Positions 25,391 to 33,420 of a stretch of DNA of 64,000 nt are shown here, piece after piece. Positions within the stretch are counted from its first letter, which is position 1; the number at the start of each line of letters is the position of its first letter. Origin of the DNA: JAWXBM01 sp034440115 (GTDB taxonomy: Bacteria > Pseudomonadota > Gammaproteobacteria > Xanthomonadales > SZUA-36); assembly GCA_034440115.1 (NCBI GenBank), contig JAWXBM010000101.1:1-64000 (forward strand), in the 5' to 3' direction. The notes below the pieces were generated by a model. That model did no database searches. It was not told the origin of the DNA and saw only the letters and a list, made by a program, of their open reading frames with translations. The position numbers and the translations under genes are program-made.

Positions 25391-25552
25391 GTGACCTGTA
25401 ACAGAGAAATCGATAGCGCCTCGCTCGGCCTTGCGGTGCCTGACTGGGTCTTCACTCTGCCGATAGCTGCGGTTATCGGCCTCGCTCCAGACCGGCGCCA
25501 GGCACCACCATTCCTTCGCGTTCCATCTACCGCTCTCTCTGTTACAGGCCAC
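25391..25552. mobile_element. 162-base imperfect hairpin with 17-base terminal inverted repeats (MITE-like)
   Basis: The left end (25391-25407, GTGACCTGTAACAGAGA) matches the reverse complement of the right end (25536-25552) at 16 of 17 positions, and the similarity continues weakly inward. The centre forms a tight stem, GCCGATA (25459-25465) with TATCGGC (25474-25480). GGTGCCTG near 25435 also pairs with CAGGCACC near 25499. The element fills most of the 326-base cvpA-purF gap, which holds no gene. No target duplication is obvious. It could be a MITE, a palindromic repeat or a structured leader of purF. Confidence 0.65.
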
Positions 25553-25613
25553 CAGTGGCCGTGTTAAACTTCGCCCCGGGCGTGCCGCCCCCAGTCTGAA
25601 CGGATCGTTTTTC

Positions 25614-27098
25614 ATGTGTGGAATCATAGGAATAGTCGGTAACAGTGATGTTGCAGCTTCCATTTACGAAGCGATGACCATGTTGCAGCATCGGGGCCAG
25701 GACGCCGCCGGCATCGCTACATTGGATGGCTACCAGATCAATTTACACAAAGGCAGTGGCCTGGTGCGCGATGTGTTTGGCCCGGCTGAAATGCGCCAAC
25801 TGGCTGGTACCACCGGCATTGGACATGTTCGCTACCCAACAGCCGGAACCGATGAAACTGCCGAAGCGCAGCCTTTTTACGTCAACTCACCATACGGCAT
25901 TGCCCTGGGGCACAACGGCAACCTGACCAATACCGAAACACTGACACAGGAGTTGTTTGACAGCGATCGCAGGCACCTCAATACCCGTTCTGACTCGGAA
26001 GTTCTGTTGAATGTGTTGGCGCACGAGCTGCAAGCGCTCAATCCGAAAGCCTTGCGCCCGGAACACCTGTTTCTCGCCGTGGATGCGGTGCATCGGCGGT
26101 GTAAAGGTGCCTATGCTGCGGTGGCTATTATTCCCGGACACGGCATGTTGGCTTTTCGCGATCCCTGGGGAATTCGTCCCGCTGTACTGGGCAGACGGGA
26201 ATCGAAAGCCGGAATGGAATACGCTGTTGCATCGGAAAGCGTTGCACTGGATGGACTGGGTTTTGAATTTATGCGTGATCTGCGGGCTGGTGAAGCTTTG
26301 TTCATCACTCTGAATGGCGAATTGCATTCGCACAACAGTCCACTGGCACAGCATCTGACACCGTGCATTTTCGAATACGTTTATTTTTCTCGCCCCGACT
26401 CTCTGATCGACGATATCTCGGTCTATAAGGCCCGATTGCGTATGGGTCAGGCTTTGGCGAGGAAGATATTACGCGAGCGGCCTGATCACGACATTGATGT
26501 GGTTATTCCTGTACCCGATACCAGTCGCACAGCGGCCTTACCCTTGGCCTTTGATCTGGATGCCAAGTACCGCGAAGGCTTTATCAAGAATCGATATATT
26601 GGTCGGACGTTCATCATGCCTGGCCAGGAAGAGCGCCAGAAATCGGTAAGGCAGAAACTCAACGCCATTGAATTGGAATTCCGTCGCAAGAACGTGCTGA
26701 TTGTGGACGATTCCATCGTCCGCGGAACCACTTCAAAACAGATCATCCAGATGGCTCGTGATGCAGGTGCCCGCAAAGTGTACTTTGCTTCGGCTTCTCC
26801 TCCGGTGCGGTATCCCAATGTGTACGGCATTGATATGCCGGCCACCTCAGAATTGATTGCTTCGGGCCGCAACCGGGAAGAAATTGAGCGGGAACTCGGT
26901 GCGGATTGGCTGATTTATCAGGATCTTCCGGATCTGGTTGAGGCCTGTCGTGGCGGCATTAAAGGTGTTTCGCAGTTCGACACTTCCTGTTTTTCCGGTG
27001 AGTATGTCACTGGCATCAGTGACGATTATTTACAGGCCTTGCAGGTCTCCCGCTCTGATCTGGTGCGCGCGCAACGACGTGCGGCCAGCGTTCGTTAG
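25614..27098 (+). CDS. purF: Amidophosphoribosyltransferase
   Basis: The 494-residue product begins MCGIIGIVGN; Cys-2 becomes the N-terminal nucleophile of the glutaminase domain after Met removal. The C-terminal half has the PRPP-binding motif VLIVDDSIVRGTTS and the phosphoribosyltransferase fold. It makes phosphoribosylamine, the first step of purine synthesis. It is the last gene of the conserved block; the WS/DGAT gene starts 14 bases later and may be read through from it. Confidence 0.97.
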   Translation: MCGIIGIVGNSDVAASIYEAMTMLQHRGQDAAGIATLDGYQINLHKGSGLVRDVFGPAEMRQLAGTTGIGHVRYPTAGTDETAEAQPFYVNSPYGIALGHNGNLTNTETLTQELFDSDRRHLNTRSDSEVLLNVLAHELQALNPKALRPEHLFLAVDAVHRRCKGAYAAVAIIPGHGMLAFRDPWGIRPAVLGRRESKAGMEYAVASESVALDGLGFEFMRDLRAGEALFITLNGELHSHNSPLAQHLTPCIFEYVYFSRPDSLIDDISVYKARLRMGQALARKILRERPDHDIDVVIPVPDTSRTAALPLAFDLDAKYREGFIKNRYIGRTFIMPGQEERQKSVRQKLNAIELEFRRKNVLIVDDSIVRGTTSKQIIQMARDAGARKVYFASASPPVRYPNVYGIDMPATSELIASGRNREEIERELGADWLIYQDLPDLVEACRGGIKGVSQFDTSCFSGEYVTGISDDYLQALQVSRSDLVRAQRRAASVR

Positions 27099-27111
27099 GG
27101 CGAGATAGTTT

Positions 27112-28587
27112 ATGCAACGCGAAGCCATGTCCAAGGTTGATACCGCCTGGTTGCGTATGGAGCAACCCACCAACCTGATGATGATCACCGGTGTAATCGG
27201 ATTGGGCAAAAAGGCCAGTTACGAAAACCTGATCGAAACCATCAGTCAGCGCTTCCTGACTTTTCGACGATTCCGGCAGAAAGTTACCAAAACGTCTTCC
27301 GGCGCATACTGGGAAATCGATGAAGATTTCGACCTGCATGGCCACGTGCGTCGTGTGGCGCTGCCTGGTGCTGCTGACCAGGATGAGTTGGAAGAATACG
27401 TCAGTGATTTGGCCAGCACTGCATTGGATCCTTCGCGACCCTTGTGGCAATTCCACTACGTGGAAAACTTCGTTGACGGTCCGGTGGTAGTCACGCGCAT
27501 ACATCATTGCTACGCTGATGGTATCGCGCTGGTGCAGGTGTTTCTCAGTCTTACCGATACCGAGCGCACAGACATTTACAAGCAGGTCAACAGTAAATCC
27601 TGGAAGAAGCAAAGAGTCAAAGAGTCCAGTGTTTTCCAGCGTTTGCTTGAACCCGCGAAAGATGGCGTGGATTTTGCCATTCACAAATCGCAGCAGTTGT
27701 TGGAAGAGGCCGTACAGATTCTGCAGCAGCCTGACAAAGCAGGTGAGTACCTGACAGTTGCAGGTGAGTTGTTGCGGGAGCTATCGCAGGCGTTGTTGCT
27801 ACCCAATGATCCACCCAGTCGTTTCAAGGGCAAACTGGGCGTGCGCAAACGGGTGGCCTGGGCTGATCCCATTCCATTGGAAGAAGTAAGGGCCCTCGGT
27901 AAATCCCTCGGTTGTACCGTTAATGATGTTTTGATTGCTGCAGTCAGTGGCGCTTTGCGCGCTTATCTGCAAGAGCGTGAACACGATCTGGAAAACCTGC
28001 CGGAAATACGTGCCACGGTTCCGGTGAATCTCCGACCGTTGGAGCACGCTAAAGAATTGGGCAATCATTTCGGTCTGGTATTCCTGGCTTTGCCGGTTAA
28101 CGAGGCTAACCCGTTGGAGCGCGTTTACCGTGTGCAGGAGCGCATGAACGAGTTGAAAGCCAGTCGCCAGGCGACTGTGGCTTTTGGTTTGTTGGCCGCA
28201 CTGGGCATGGGGCCGCACGCAGTGCAGAAACCCGCTTTGGACTTGCTGAGTGAAAAGGCCACCATGGTTTTGACCAACGTGCCTGGGCCGCAGCAGCCGC
28301 TGTATCTGGCCGGTGGCGAAGTCAAGGACATGATGTTCTGGGTGCCCCAGTCCGGAACTATTGGCATGGGTGTGAGCATACTCAGTTATAACGGCCAGGT
28401 ATTTTTTGGCCTGATGACGGACCGGCGGCTGGTCAATGACCCGGCGAAAATCATTGACCGCTTCGGTGTTGAGCTGGAGAAATTACTCAAGCTGGCCATG
28501 ATGCTGCCGCTTGGCGAACGCCCCTGCAGAGGCCTTGCCGAAGACTTGCTGTCGTTGGGTATTCAGTTTCTGCCAGATGAGGCGTAA
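27112..28587 (+). CDS. Wax ester synthase/diacylglycerol acyltransferase (WS/DGAT)
   Basis: The 491-residue product is a full-length member of the bacterial WS/DGAT family. It begins SKVDTAWLRMEQPTNLMMI, a typical family opening, and carries the active-site motif HHxxxDG as His-131, His-132, Asp-136 and Gly-137. The C-terminal domain shows VTNVPGP-type and GxGVSxxSYNG-type family patterns. It esterifies acyl-CoA with a fatty alcohol or diacylglycerol to make storage wax or triglyceride. A fatty acyl-CoA reductase and an acyl-CoA-binding protein 5-6 kb away supply the other steps. It follows purF by 14 bases. ATG 27127 is an alternative start. Confidence 0.95.
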   Translation: MQREAMSKVDTAWLRMEQPTNLMMITGVIGLGKKASYENLIETISQRFLTFRRFRQKVTKTSSGAYWEIDEDFDLHGHVRRVALPGAADQDELEEYVSDLASTALDPSRPLWQFHYVENFVDGPVVVTRIHHCYADGIALVQVFLSLTDTERTDIYKQVNSKSWKKQRVKESSVFQRLLEPAKDGVDFAIHKSQQLLEEAVQILQQPDKAGEYLTVAGELLRELSQALLLPNDPPSRFKGKLGVRKRVAWADPIPLEEVRALGKSLGCTVNDVLIAAVSGALRAYLQEREHDLENLPEIRATVPVNLRPLEHAKELGNHFGLVFLALPVNEANPLERVYRVQERMNELKASRQATVAFGLLAALGMGPHAVQKPALDLLSEKATMVLTNVPGPQQPLYLAGGEVKDMMFWVPQSGTIGMGVSILSYNGQVFFGLMTDRRLVNDPAKIIDRFGVELEKLLKLAMMLPLGERPCRGLAEDLLSLGIQFLPDEA

Positions 28588-28744
28588 AGCCGGATAGGCC
28601 AAACTGTAACCGCCCTGAATTCAGAAAAACGATTATAAGATGTTGTTTCATTGAGACTTTGTTCACAAATATGTCCGCCTTGGTGCAATATGCGGGTTAG
28701 CAAGCCTGCCTGACGGCAAACCCGGATTTACCCGAATTGTTTTC

Positions 28745-30394
28745 TTATCTGTCCTGATTGCGCCAGCGATGTACCAGATCTTCCACGCTGATATCGGCTG
28801 GCCCATGATGCCACTGGCCAGCATAATCAATGTCACTGGAATTGGGCGGAGGATCCGGGCGATAGATTTGCACCCTGATGGGCATCGGAACGGACTCGCC
28901 TACAATAATAGCTTCACCTTGAGCCAGAGTTGATAAGGCGTCCAGCATACCCCTGGCCGCATCCGGCACCAGTTGACGGACATATTCCTGGTCATCCGGA
29001 TTGGAAATACGCAGGCAAACAAAACTGTTGCATTGTGCCAATACCGTTTCGGATAACTCGTGCGGACGTTGGCTGACGACACATAAGCCTACACCGTACT
29101 TACGGCCGGTCTTGGCGATACGCTCCATGGCGCGGCGGGTCTGTTTATGTTCATCCGAGTCGCTACGCGTAATGTAGGAATGCGCTTCTTCACAAATCAG
29201 GAATATGGGAAATTCGCGACAGCGCGGGTTCCAGTAATTGAACTCGAACGCCAGGCGACCTATCTGCGAAGTGACCGTGGCGTGGATATCGTAGGGAACC
29301 GCGCTGAGGTCCAGCACGGTAACCTTGGCCCGGGGCTGGCCCAGGCCGACGAAGTCCCTGAGCAAATCGGGAAGTGACTCAGATGAGTTTCGTTTGGCCG
29401 GCTTCAACAGGAAATCGTAACGGTTGTCATTCATGCGGCTTTGCAGCTTGACCAGCAACTGGTCGAATTTACCGAATAAGGCGGTCGTGCCTTTGCCGAA
29501 ACTGCTGGTAGCCTCGTTGACGACTCTGAATCTTTTTACCAACTCATCCAGAGAAAAATACAGCGGTGTATCCACTGTGATATGTCCGGTATCCATGGAG
29601 CTGTTTGCTTCGCGCTTCAACTCCAGCACCGAATTGCGCAAAAAGGCGATTTGTACCGGCGCATCTTCGTCATCGTGGTCAATCAGCAATTCCACCAGGT
29701 CGGAAAAGGTGAGCAGCCAATAGGGCATTTCCAGTTCATCGGCATCGATGCAGCGGGTTAGTTCCTTGGGAAAAGCTGAATGTGAGCGCAAATCGGATTT
29801 CTTCAAACCATACTCACCATGCAAGTCGAGCAGGATGATATGGGCATTGGGCATGGCTTTGAGAGCAGACTGGATCATGCTGGTTACCGTCCACGACTTG
29901 CCAGAGCCGGACTGGCCAAGAATGGCGACGTGGCGCCCAAAGAATGATGAAGCATCTATGTACGCTTCTATCGATTCAAAAGAGCTCAAGTAACCGATCT
30001 TGAAATCGGCATCGGCGTAACCTGCGAACAAGCCGCTCAAGGCTTCCGCGGTTACGATATAAACCTCTGCGCCGGTGGTGGGGTAGTGGGCTATACCGCG
30101 ATAAAAATCACCTTGCTGATTCAGCTCGCCTACCGGGTTCATGCGCACCATCCGCACCAGTTCACCCGCAGAGCCACGCTGTTGCCACATGCTTTCTACC
30201 AGGGTCAGAACTTGATAGCCATGATGCGATACTCGCATATAAGTGCCCACCTGACCCACTTTGATGCGGTCGGTACCGATGATCACTTCATCTTTAAAGC
30301 CCTCATCATCACCGATGAGTTGGGCTACGAAATCGGTACCGGTTACTTCGACCAGATGGCCGACCAAGCTGTGTTTGTCATTGTTAATTTCCAT
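28745..30394 (-). CDS. HerA/DUF87-type hexameric ATPase
   Basis: The 549-residue product has an N-terminal beta-barrel (HAS-barrel-like) region and a FtsK/HerA ATPase core: Walker A GQSGSGKS at residues 160-167, Walker B FPIFLICEEAHS around residue 400 and a later SQRP motif. HerA proteins are DNA-translocating hexamers that work with NurA nucleases in repair, or with Sir2, DUF4297 or similar effectors in antiphage defence. No nuclease or effector is adjacent; the nearest upstream gene on this strand is a TPR protein. ATG 30394 is preferred over 30400 because GGGAA sits about 8 bases upstream. Its role is therefore open. Confidence 0.85.
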   Translation of the reverse strand: MEINNDKHSLVGHLVEVTGTDFVAQLIGDDEGFKDEVIIGTDRIKVGQVGTYMRVSHHGYQVLTLVESMWQQRGSAGELVRMVRMNPVGELNQQGDFYRGIAHYPTTGAEVYIVTAEALSGLFAGYADADFKIGYLSSFESIEAYIDASSFFGRHVAILGQSGSGKSWTVTSMIQSALKAMPNAHIILLDLHGEYGLKKSDLRSHSAFPKELTRCIDADELEMPYWLLTFSDLVELLIDHDDEDAPVQIAFLRNSVLELKREANSSMDTGHITVDTPLYFSLDELVKRFRVVNEATSSFGKGTTALFGKFDQLLVKLQSRMNDNRYDFLLKPAKRNSSESLPDLLRDFVGLGQPRAKVTVLDLSAVPYDIHATVTSQIGRLAFEFNYWNPRCREFPIFLICEEAHSYITRSDSDEHKQTRRAMERIAKTGRKYGVGLCVVSQRPHELSETVLAQCNSFVCLRISNPDDQEYVRQLVPDAARGMLDALSTLAQGEAIIVGESVPMPIRVQIYRPDPPPNSSDIDYAGQWHHGPADISVEDLVHRWRNQDR

Positions 30395-30583
30395 CGCCAT
30401 TTCCCTGGAAACTGCAGACCGGACGACAAGCGTCTGGACCATGCTTCCTGTCAGATTCATCCGTGAGCGCTTATCCTACCCTGAACAGGCGTATCCTGAA
30501 AGCAATCAGTGCGTTGCAGCTTGGTTCGCATAAAAAACTTCAGTGCAGGACTTTCCGCCCTGAGATACCAGCCTGCCAGCGAA

Positions 30584-31357
30584 TTATTCCAACTCCGCCT
30601 GCGCTGCCGCAATATCCAGTTGCTCCATCGCATCATTGGGTTGCATTTCCGCAGCCTTGATGTACAGGTCGGTAACTTCATCCACACGTTTGTCCCCCAA
30701 TAGCATGTACAAGCCATTGCCATATTCGATATGTGCTATAGGAGACTTCGGGCATATTTTCAGAGCGGTCTCGAAGTGCTGTAAGGCTTCTTTTTCGCTG
30801 GCTCCATAGGTAACAGAGCCCAGCATTTTCCCAACTTTGTCGATGATCTCAGCGTGGTACATGCCCATAGCGATATGCGCATCTGCATGATCGGGCTGCA
30901 GTTCAAGCGTCTTGCGCAGGCTTTGAGAAATTTTACCGCCCACTCCTTGTTTGAGCGCTTTTACTACCGAAATGCTCTGGCTGTAACGACCCAGATTGAA
31001 GGCATGAAAATAGTGGCTGTTGGGGTCATCAGGGTAAGCGACTATTGCTTTCTCGGCCCGCCCGATGGCGGATTTAAAACACTCAATCTGGCGTTTTGCA
31101 TCGTCTTCGAGGTAACTGGCATAAATGCCTGTAGCTTTGTTGGCGACTGCATGAGCTTGCAAACCCAATCTATCTGCCAACTTTACAGCCGCTTGAAAAT
31201 CACCCATATGAAACAGCCGCCAGGCTTGCTGCGAATCCTTAGCCTCTGGAAAAGGTTCACAATCCCCCGCATGTAGCTTTTTCCAGGATTTCTTCAGGGC
31301 GGGTCCGGCAAAATCAAATGCGGACGTGTCGTAGGGGAAATCATTCCAGTTGCTCAC
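30584..31357 (-). CDS. Tetratricopeptide-repeat protein
   Basis: The 257-residue product has no signal peptide or membrane helix. Helical repeats run from about residue 45 to the end; clear TPR-like units are LRKTLELQPDHADAHIAMGM and ALQHFETALKICPKSPIAHIEYGNG. TPR proteins serve as protein-binding scaffolds; the partner is unknown. The start is GTG 31357 with GGAG 9 bases upstream. It lies upstream of the HerA-type ATPase with a 190-base gap and is divergent from the phasin gene. Confidence 0.8.
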   Translation of the reverse strand: MSNWNDFPYDTSAFDFAGPALKKSWKKLHAGDCEPFPEAKDSQQAWRLFHMGDFQAAVKLADRLGLQAHAVANKATGIYASYLEDDAKRQIECFKSAIGRAEKAIVAYPDDPNSHYFHAFNLGRYSQSISVVKALKQGVGGKISQSLRKTLELQPDHADAHIAMGMYHAEIIDKVGKMLGSVTYGASEKEALQHFETALKICPKSPIAHIEYGNGLYMLLGDKRVDEVTDLYIKAAEMQPNDAMEQLDIAAAQAELE

Positions 31358-31430
31358 TGCGGAATTCTCCTTTTATGCCAATGAGTGTGCCGAGATTCAT
31401 AAAATAAATCAGGAAACATCGGTTTTTAGT

Positions 31431-31448
31431 GTGATTGCTCTAAATCAC
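31431..31448. promoter_or_regulatory. GTGATT/AATCAC dyad in the TPR-phasin divergent gap
   Basis: Two 6-base arms (31431-31436 and 31443-31448) surround a 6-base spacer, about 50 bases before the phasin start. A site for the PhaD-like regulator encoded nearby is conceivable. TAGAAT just downstream could be a -10 element. The dyad is short, so this is tentative. Confidence 0.3.
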
Positions 31449-31497
31449 CCTCCTAGAATAGCAACACTTAATGAAGACACCTAAACAGGAGATTGTC

Positions 31498-32181
31498 ATG
31501 GCTAAGAAGACGTTGAAAAAGAAAGTTGCAAACAAGCAGGCTAACAAAGCTGCCTCTCCCGCTGCAGCAGTTAACAAGGCAGCAGCACCGGTAATCGAAT
31601 CAGCTCGTGAAATCTGGCTGGCTGGTTTGGGTGCTTTCAATGTGGCCCAGCAGGAAGGTTACAAAGTGCTGGAAGAAGGCAGTAAGATATTCGAGAAGCT
31701 GGTTGCTGAAGGCAGCAAAATTGAGTCCAGGACCCGCAAGGAAGTCCAGGGCGCCGTTAGTGACATTCGCAGCGAAGTTGAAAGCCGTGTAGTTGGGGCC
31801 AAGCATCAGGCAGACGCTGTGCGCAAGCAAGCGGTTGATAACTGGGACAAGCTCGAGAAGATTTTTGAAGAGCGTGTTGCCCGTTCATTGTCCAAGCTGG
31901 GCATTCCCAGTCAGGAAGATGTGAGTAAGCTGTCTGCACGTGTTGCCGAGTTAAGCACGCGCGTTGATGCGGTCCATGGCAAGCCAGCCGCAAAGGCCAG
32001 CCCACCGGCCAAAGCAAGCCAGCCAGCCAAGGCCAGCAAGAAAGTAACTGGCAAGAAAGTCGCCGGCAAGAAAGCTGCGCGTAAGGTGGCCAAGCCAGCC
32101 GCAGCACGCAAAACTCCACGTAAGCCAGCAGCCAAGAAAGTGGCAGCCAAGGCCGCGACACCGGCAGCTAACTCTAACTAA
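31498..32181 (+). CDS. PhaF/PhaI-like phasin with histone-H1-like tail
   Basis: The 227-residue product has a phasin domain (about residues 30-140) with the typical AREIWLAGLGAFNVAQQEG and a coiled coil. Its C-terminal tail of about 60 residues is rich in Lys, Ala and Pro (KKVAGKKAARKVAKPAAARK). Pseudomonas PhaF has the same design: the N-terminal part coats polyhydroxyalkanoate granules and the basic tail binds DNA, helping granules segregate. No PHA synthase is in the window, so this could also coat wax or triglyceride bodies. AGGAG 6 bases before ATG 31498 fixes the start; ATG 31471 lacks such a site. Confidence 0.9.
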   Translation: MAKKTLKKKVANKQANKAASPAAAVNKAAAPVIESAREIWLAGLGAFNVAQQEGYKVLEEGSKIFEKLVAEGSKIESRTRKEVQGAVSDIRSEVESRVVGAKHQADAVRKQAVDNWDKLEKIFEERVARSLSKLGIPSQEDVSKLSARVAELSTRVDAVHGKPAAKASPPAKASQPAKASKKVTGKKVAGKKAARKVAKPAAARKTPRKPAAKKVAAKAATPAANSN

Positions 32182-32227
32182 GTCAGGCCTCGACTAATCA
32201 GGTTTGGCTGGTTTGGAAAGCTCCACG

Positions 32228-32266
32228 AAAGACCGGCTCGGAACTTATTCGAGCTGGTCTTTTTTT
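32228..32266 (+). terminator. Rho-independent terminator of the phasin gene
   Basis: AAAGACCGGCTCG (32228-32240) pairs with CGAGCTGGTCTTT with one G-U pair, loop GAACTTATT, followed by a run of T. It lies between the convergent phasin and TetR genes. Confidence 0.92.
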
Positions 32267-32288
32267 GCCTCACATCTTGAAGCCGGTA

Positions 32289-32921
32289 TCAGTTCGCATA
32301 GCCTTGTACCAATTCGGTGAACTGTTTTCTGTCCGGCGGGCGCAGATAAGGTATGACCAACTGCAAGACCCCGGCAATGGCGTTGGTTTGGACCGAACCA
32401 TTGGCCAGCCCATCTGCGTCAATCAGTTCGGCATAGGAAATCCAGTAAGTCAGCGCCAGCATCAGGTTGTTGAGCAGCAGGGTTTTCTCATTTTTTGTGA
32501 TGCGCAGCTTGTCCTGTCGTTCCAGGCTCTCTATCAAGCCTCGAACTGCTTTGCGCTCCATGCGCAGCAGCCCGAGAAATGCCTTGCCCAAATTGGGTAC
32601 CTGATGGGCCAGATCAGTCAGGTTTCGGTACAGAAATCTGAATCGCCCCTTCAGTTCAAAAGACAGGTGCAATTGAAACCACAAGTCTTCGGCTTCCAGC
32701 GAAGAATTTTCTGGTACTTCCAGCAGGGGTTGGAACTGCGCCAGGAATCGCTTGAACAACTCCAGCACGATGTCGTGCTTGCTGCGGAAGTGGTAATACA
32801 GGTTGCCGGGGCTGATATCGGCTTCCAGAGCGATCTGATTGGTTGTGACTCTGGGTTCGCCCAGTTCGTTGAACAAGGACAGACTGATCTCCAGAATATG
32901 CTCGCGGGTATTTCGTTTCAC
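32289..32921 (-). CDS. PhaD-like TetR-family regulator
   Basis: The 210-residue product has an N-terminal helix-turn-helix (VTTNQIALEADISPGNLYYHFRSKHDIV) and a helical ligand domain. Length and the segments LFNELGEP, ISPGNLYYHF, LLxxP and the ending resemble Pseudomonas PhaD, which controls phasin and pha genes in response to a likely acyl-CoA ligand. It is convergent with the phasin gene and 52 bases downstream of the ACBP gene on the same strand, which fits control of storage-granule genes. The ligand and target are inferred, not seen. Confidence 0.82.
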   Translation of the reverse strand: MKRNTREHILEISLSLFNELGEPRVTTNQIALEADISPGNLYYHFRSKHDIVLELFKRFLAQFQPLLEVPENSSLEAEDLWFQLHLSFELKGRFRFLYRNLTDLAHQVPNLGKAFLGLLRMERKAVRGLIESLERQDKLRITKNEKTLLLNNLMLALTYWISYAELIDADGLANGSVQTNAIAGVLQLVIPYLRPPDRKQFTELVQGYAN

Positions 32922-32972
32922 CGGAATTCCAGTCTGGTCTGTTTGTTCTTAGCATTTTTCACGGCATTGAAG

Positions 32973-33236
32973 TCACATTGATCCGCCCAATTTGCGAACC
33001 ATTTCAATGTGCTGCTTTTGAGCATCGGCGCTGGACATGCGAGCTAACTTGCCCCAGGCTTCGTACTTGGCGCTGCCGATAAAGTCCATGAAACCTGGCT
33101 TTTCTCCGGATACGTCTCCCGCCGATCCCTGTTTGTAGAGTGCGTAGAGCTTCAACAGGGTGTTGTTGTCCGGCTTCTCAGGCAGGGATTTGGCAGCGGC
33201 TGCCGCCTGTTCAAATTGTTGTGATACTTCGCTCAT
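32973..33236 (-). CDS. Acyl-CoA-binding protein (ACBP)
   Basis: The 87-residue product has the size and pattern of the eukaryotic-type ACBP fold: FEQAAAAAKSLPEKPDN, LLKLYALYKQGSAGDV, PGFMDFIGSAKYEAW, then KQHIEMVRKL. ACBPs bind long-chain acyl-CoA and donate it to acyltransferases and reductases. ATG 33236 gives the standard length; earlier starts would add a non-family extension. It is divergent from the fatty acyl-CoA reductase gene and is a natural helper for it and for the WS/DGAT. Confidence 0.93.
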   Translation of the reverse strand: MSEVSQQFEQAAAAAKSLPEKPDNNTLLKLYALYKQGSAGDVSGEKPGFMDFIGSAKYEAWGKLARMSSADAQKQHIEMVRKLGGSM

Positions 33237-33420
33237 AGTTGACTCGCTATGGTTTTGAAGGGCAATCATCATGCTAACGCATTCTGGTAAGATCGTCACA
33301 GGCCAGAGCGCGGAATGGGCACAATATTATTTGCACCCTGTAAACTGACGGCGCAAGGCCGCACCATGGTTCATGTTGCCAAGAATCAGGTAGCAGGCCG
33401 ATCTAGATAACGGAGCAAAA

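Noticed and set aside
25388..25663. Minus-strand 91-codon frame across the cvpA-purF gap
   Set aside because: It runs through the inverted-repeat element and into the antisense of purF; composition follows the repeat, not a gene.
28693..28724. CGGGTT/AACCCG hairpin between WS/DGAT and the HerA-type gene as terminator
   Set aside because: Arms are short with a bulged interior and no T-run on either strand; too weak to list as a feature.
28745..30394. Antiphage defence system built on HerA
   Set aside because: No Sir2, DUF4297, NurA or other effector is adjacent, and the surrounding genes concern lipid storage.
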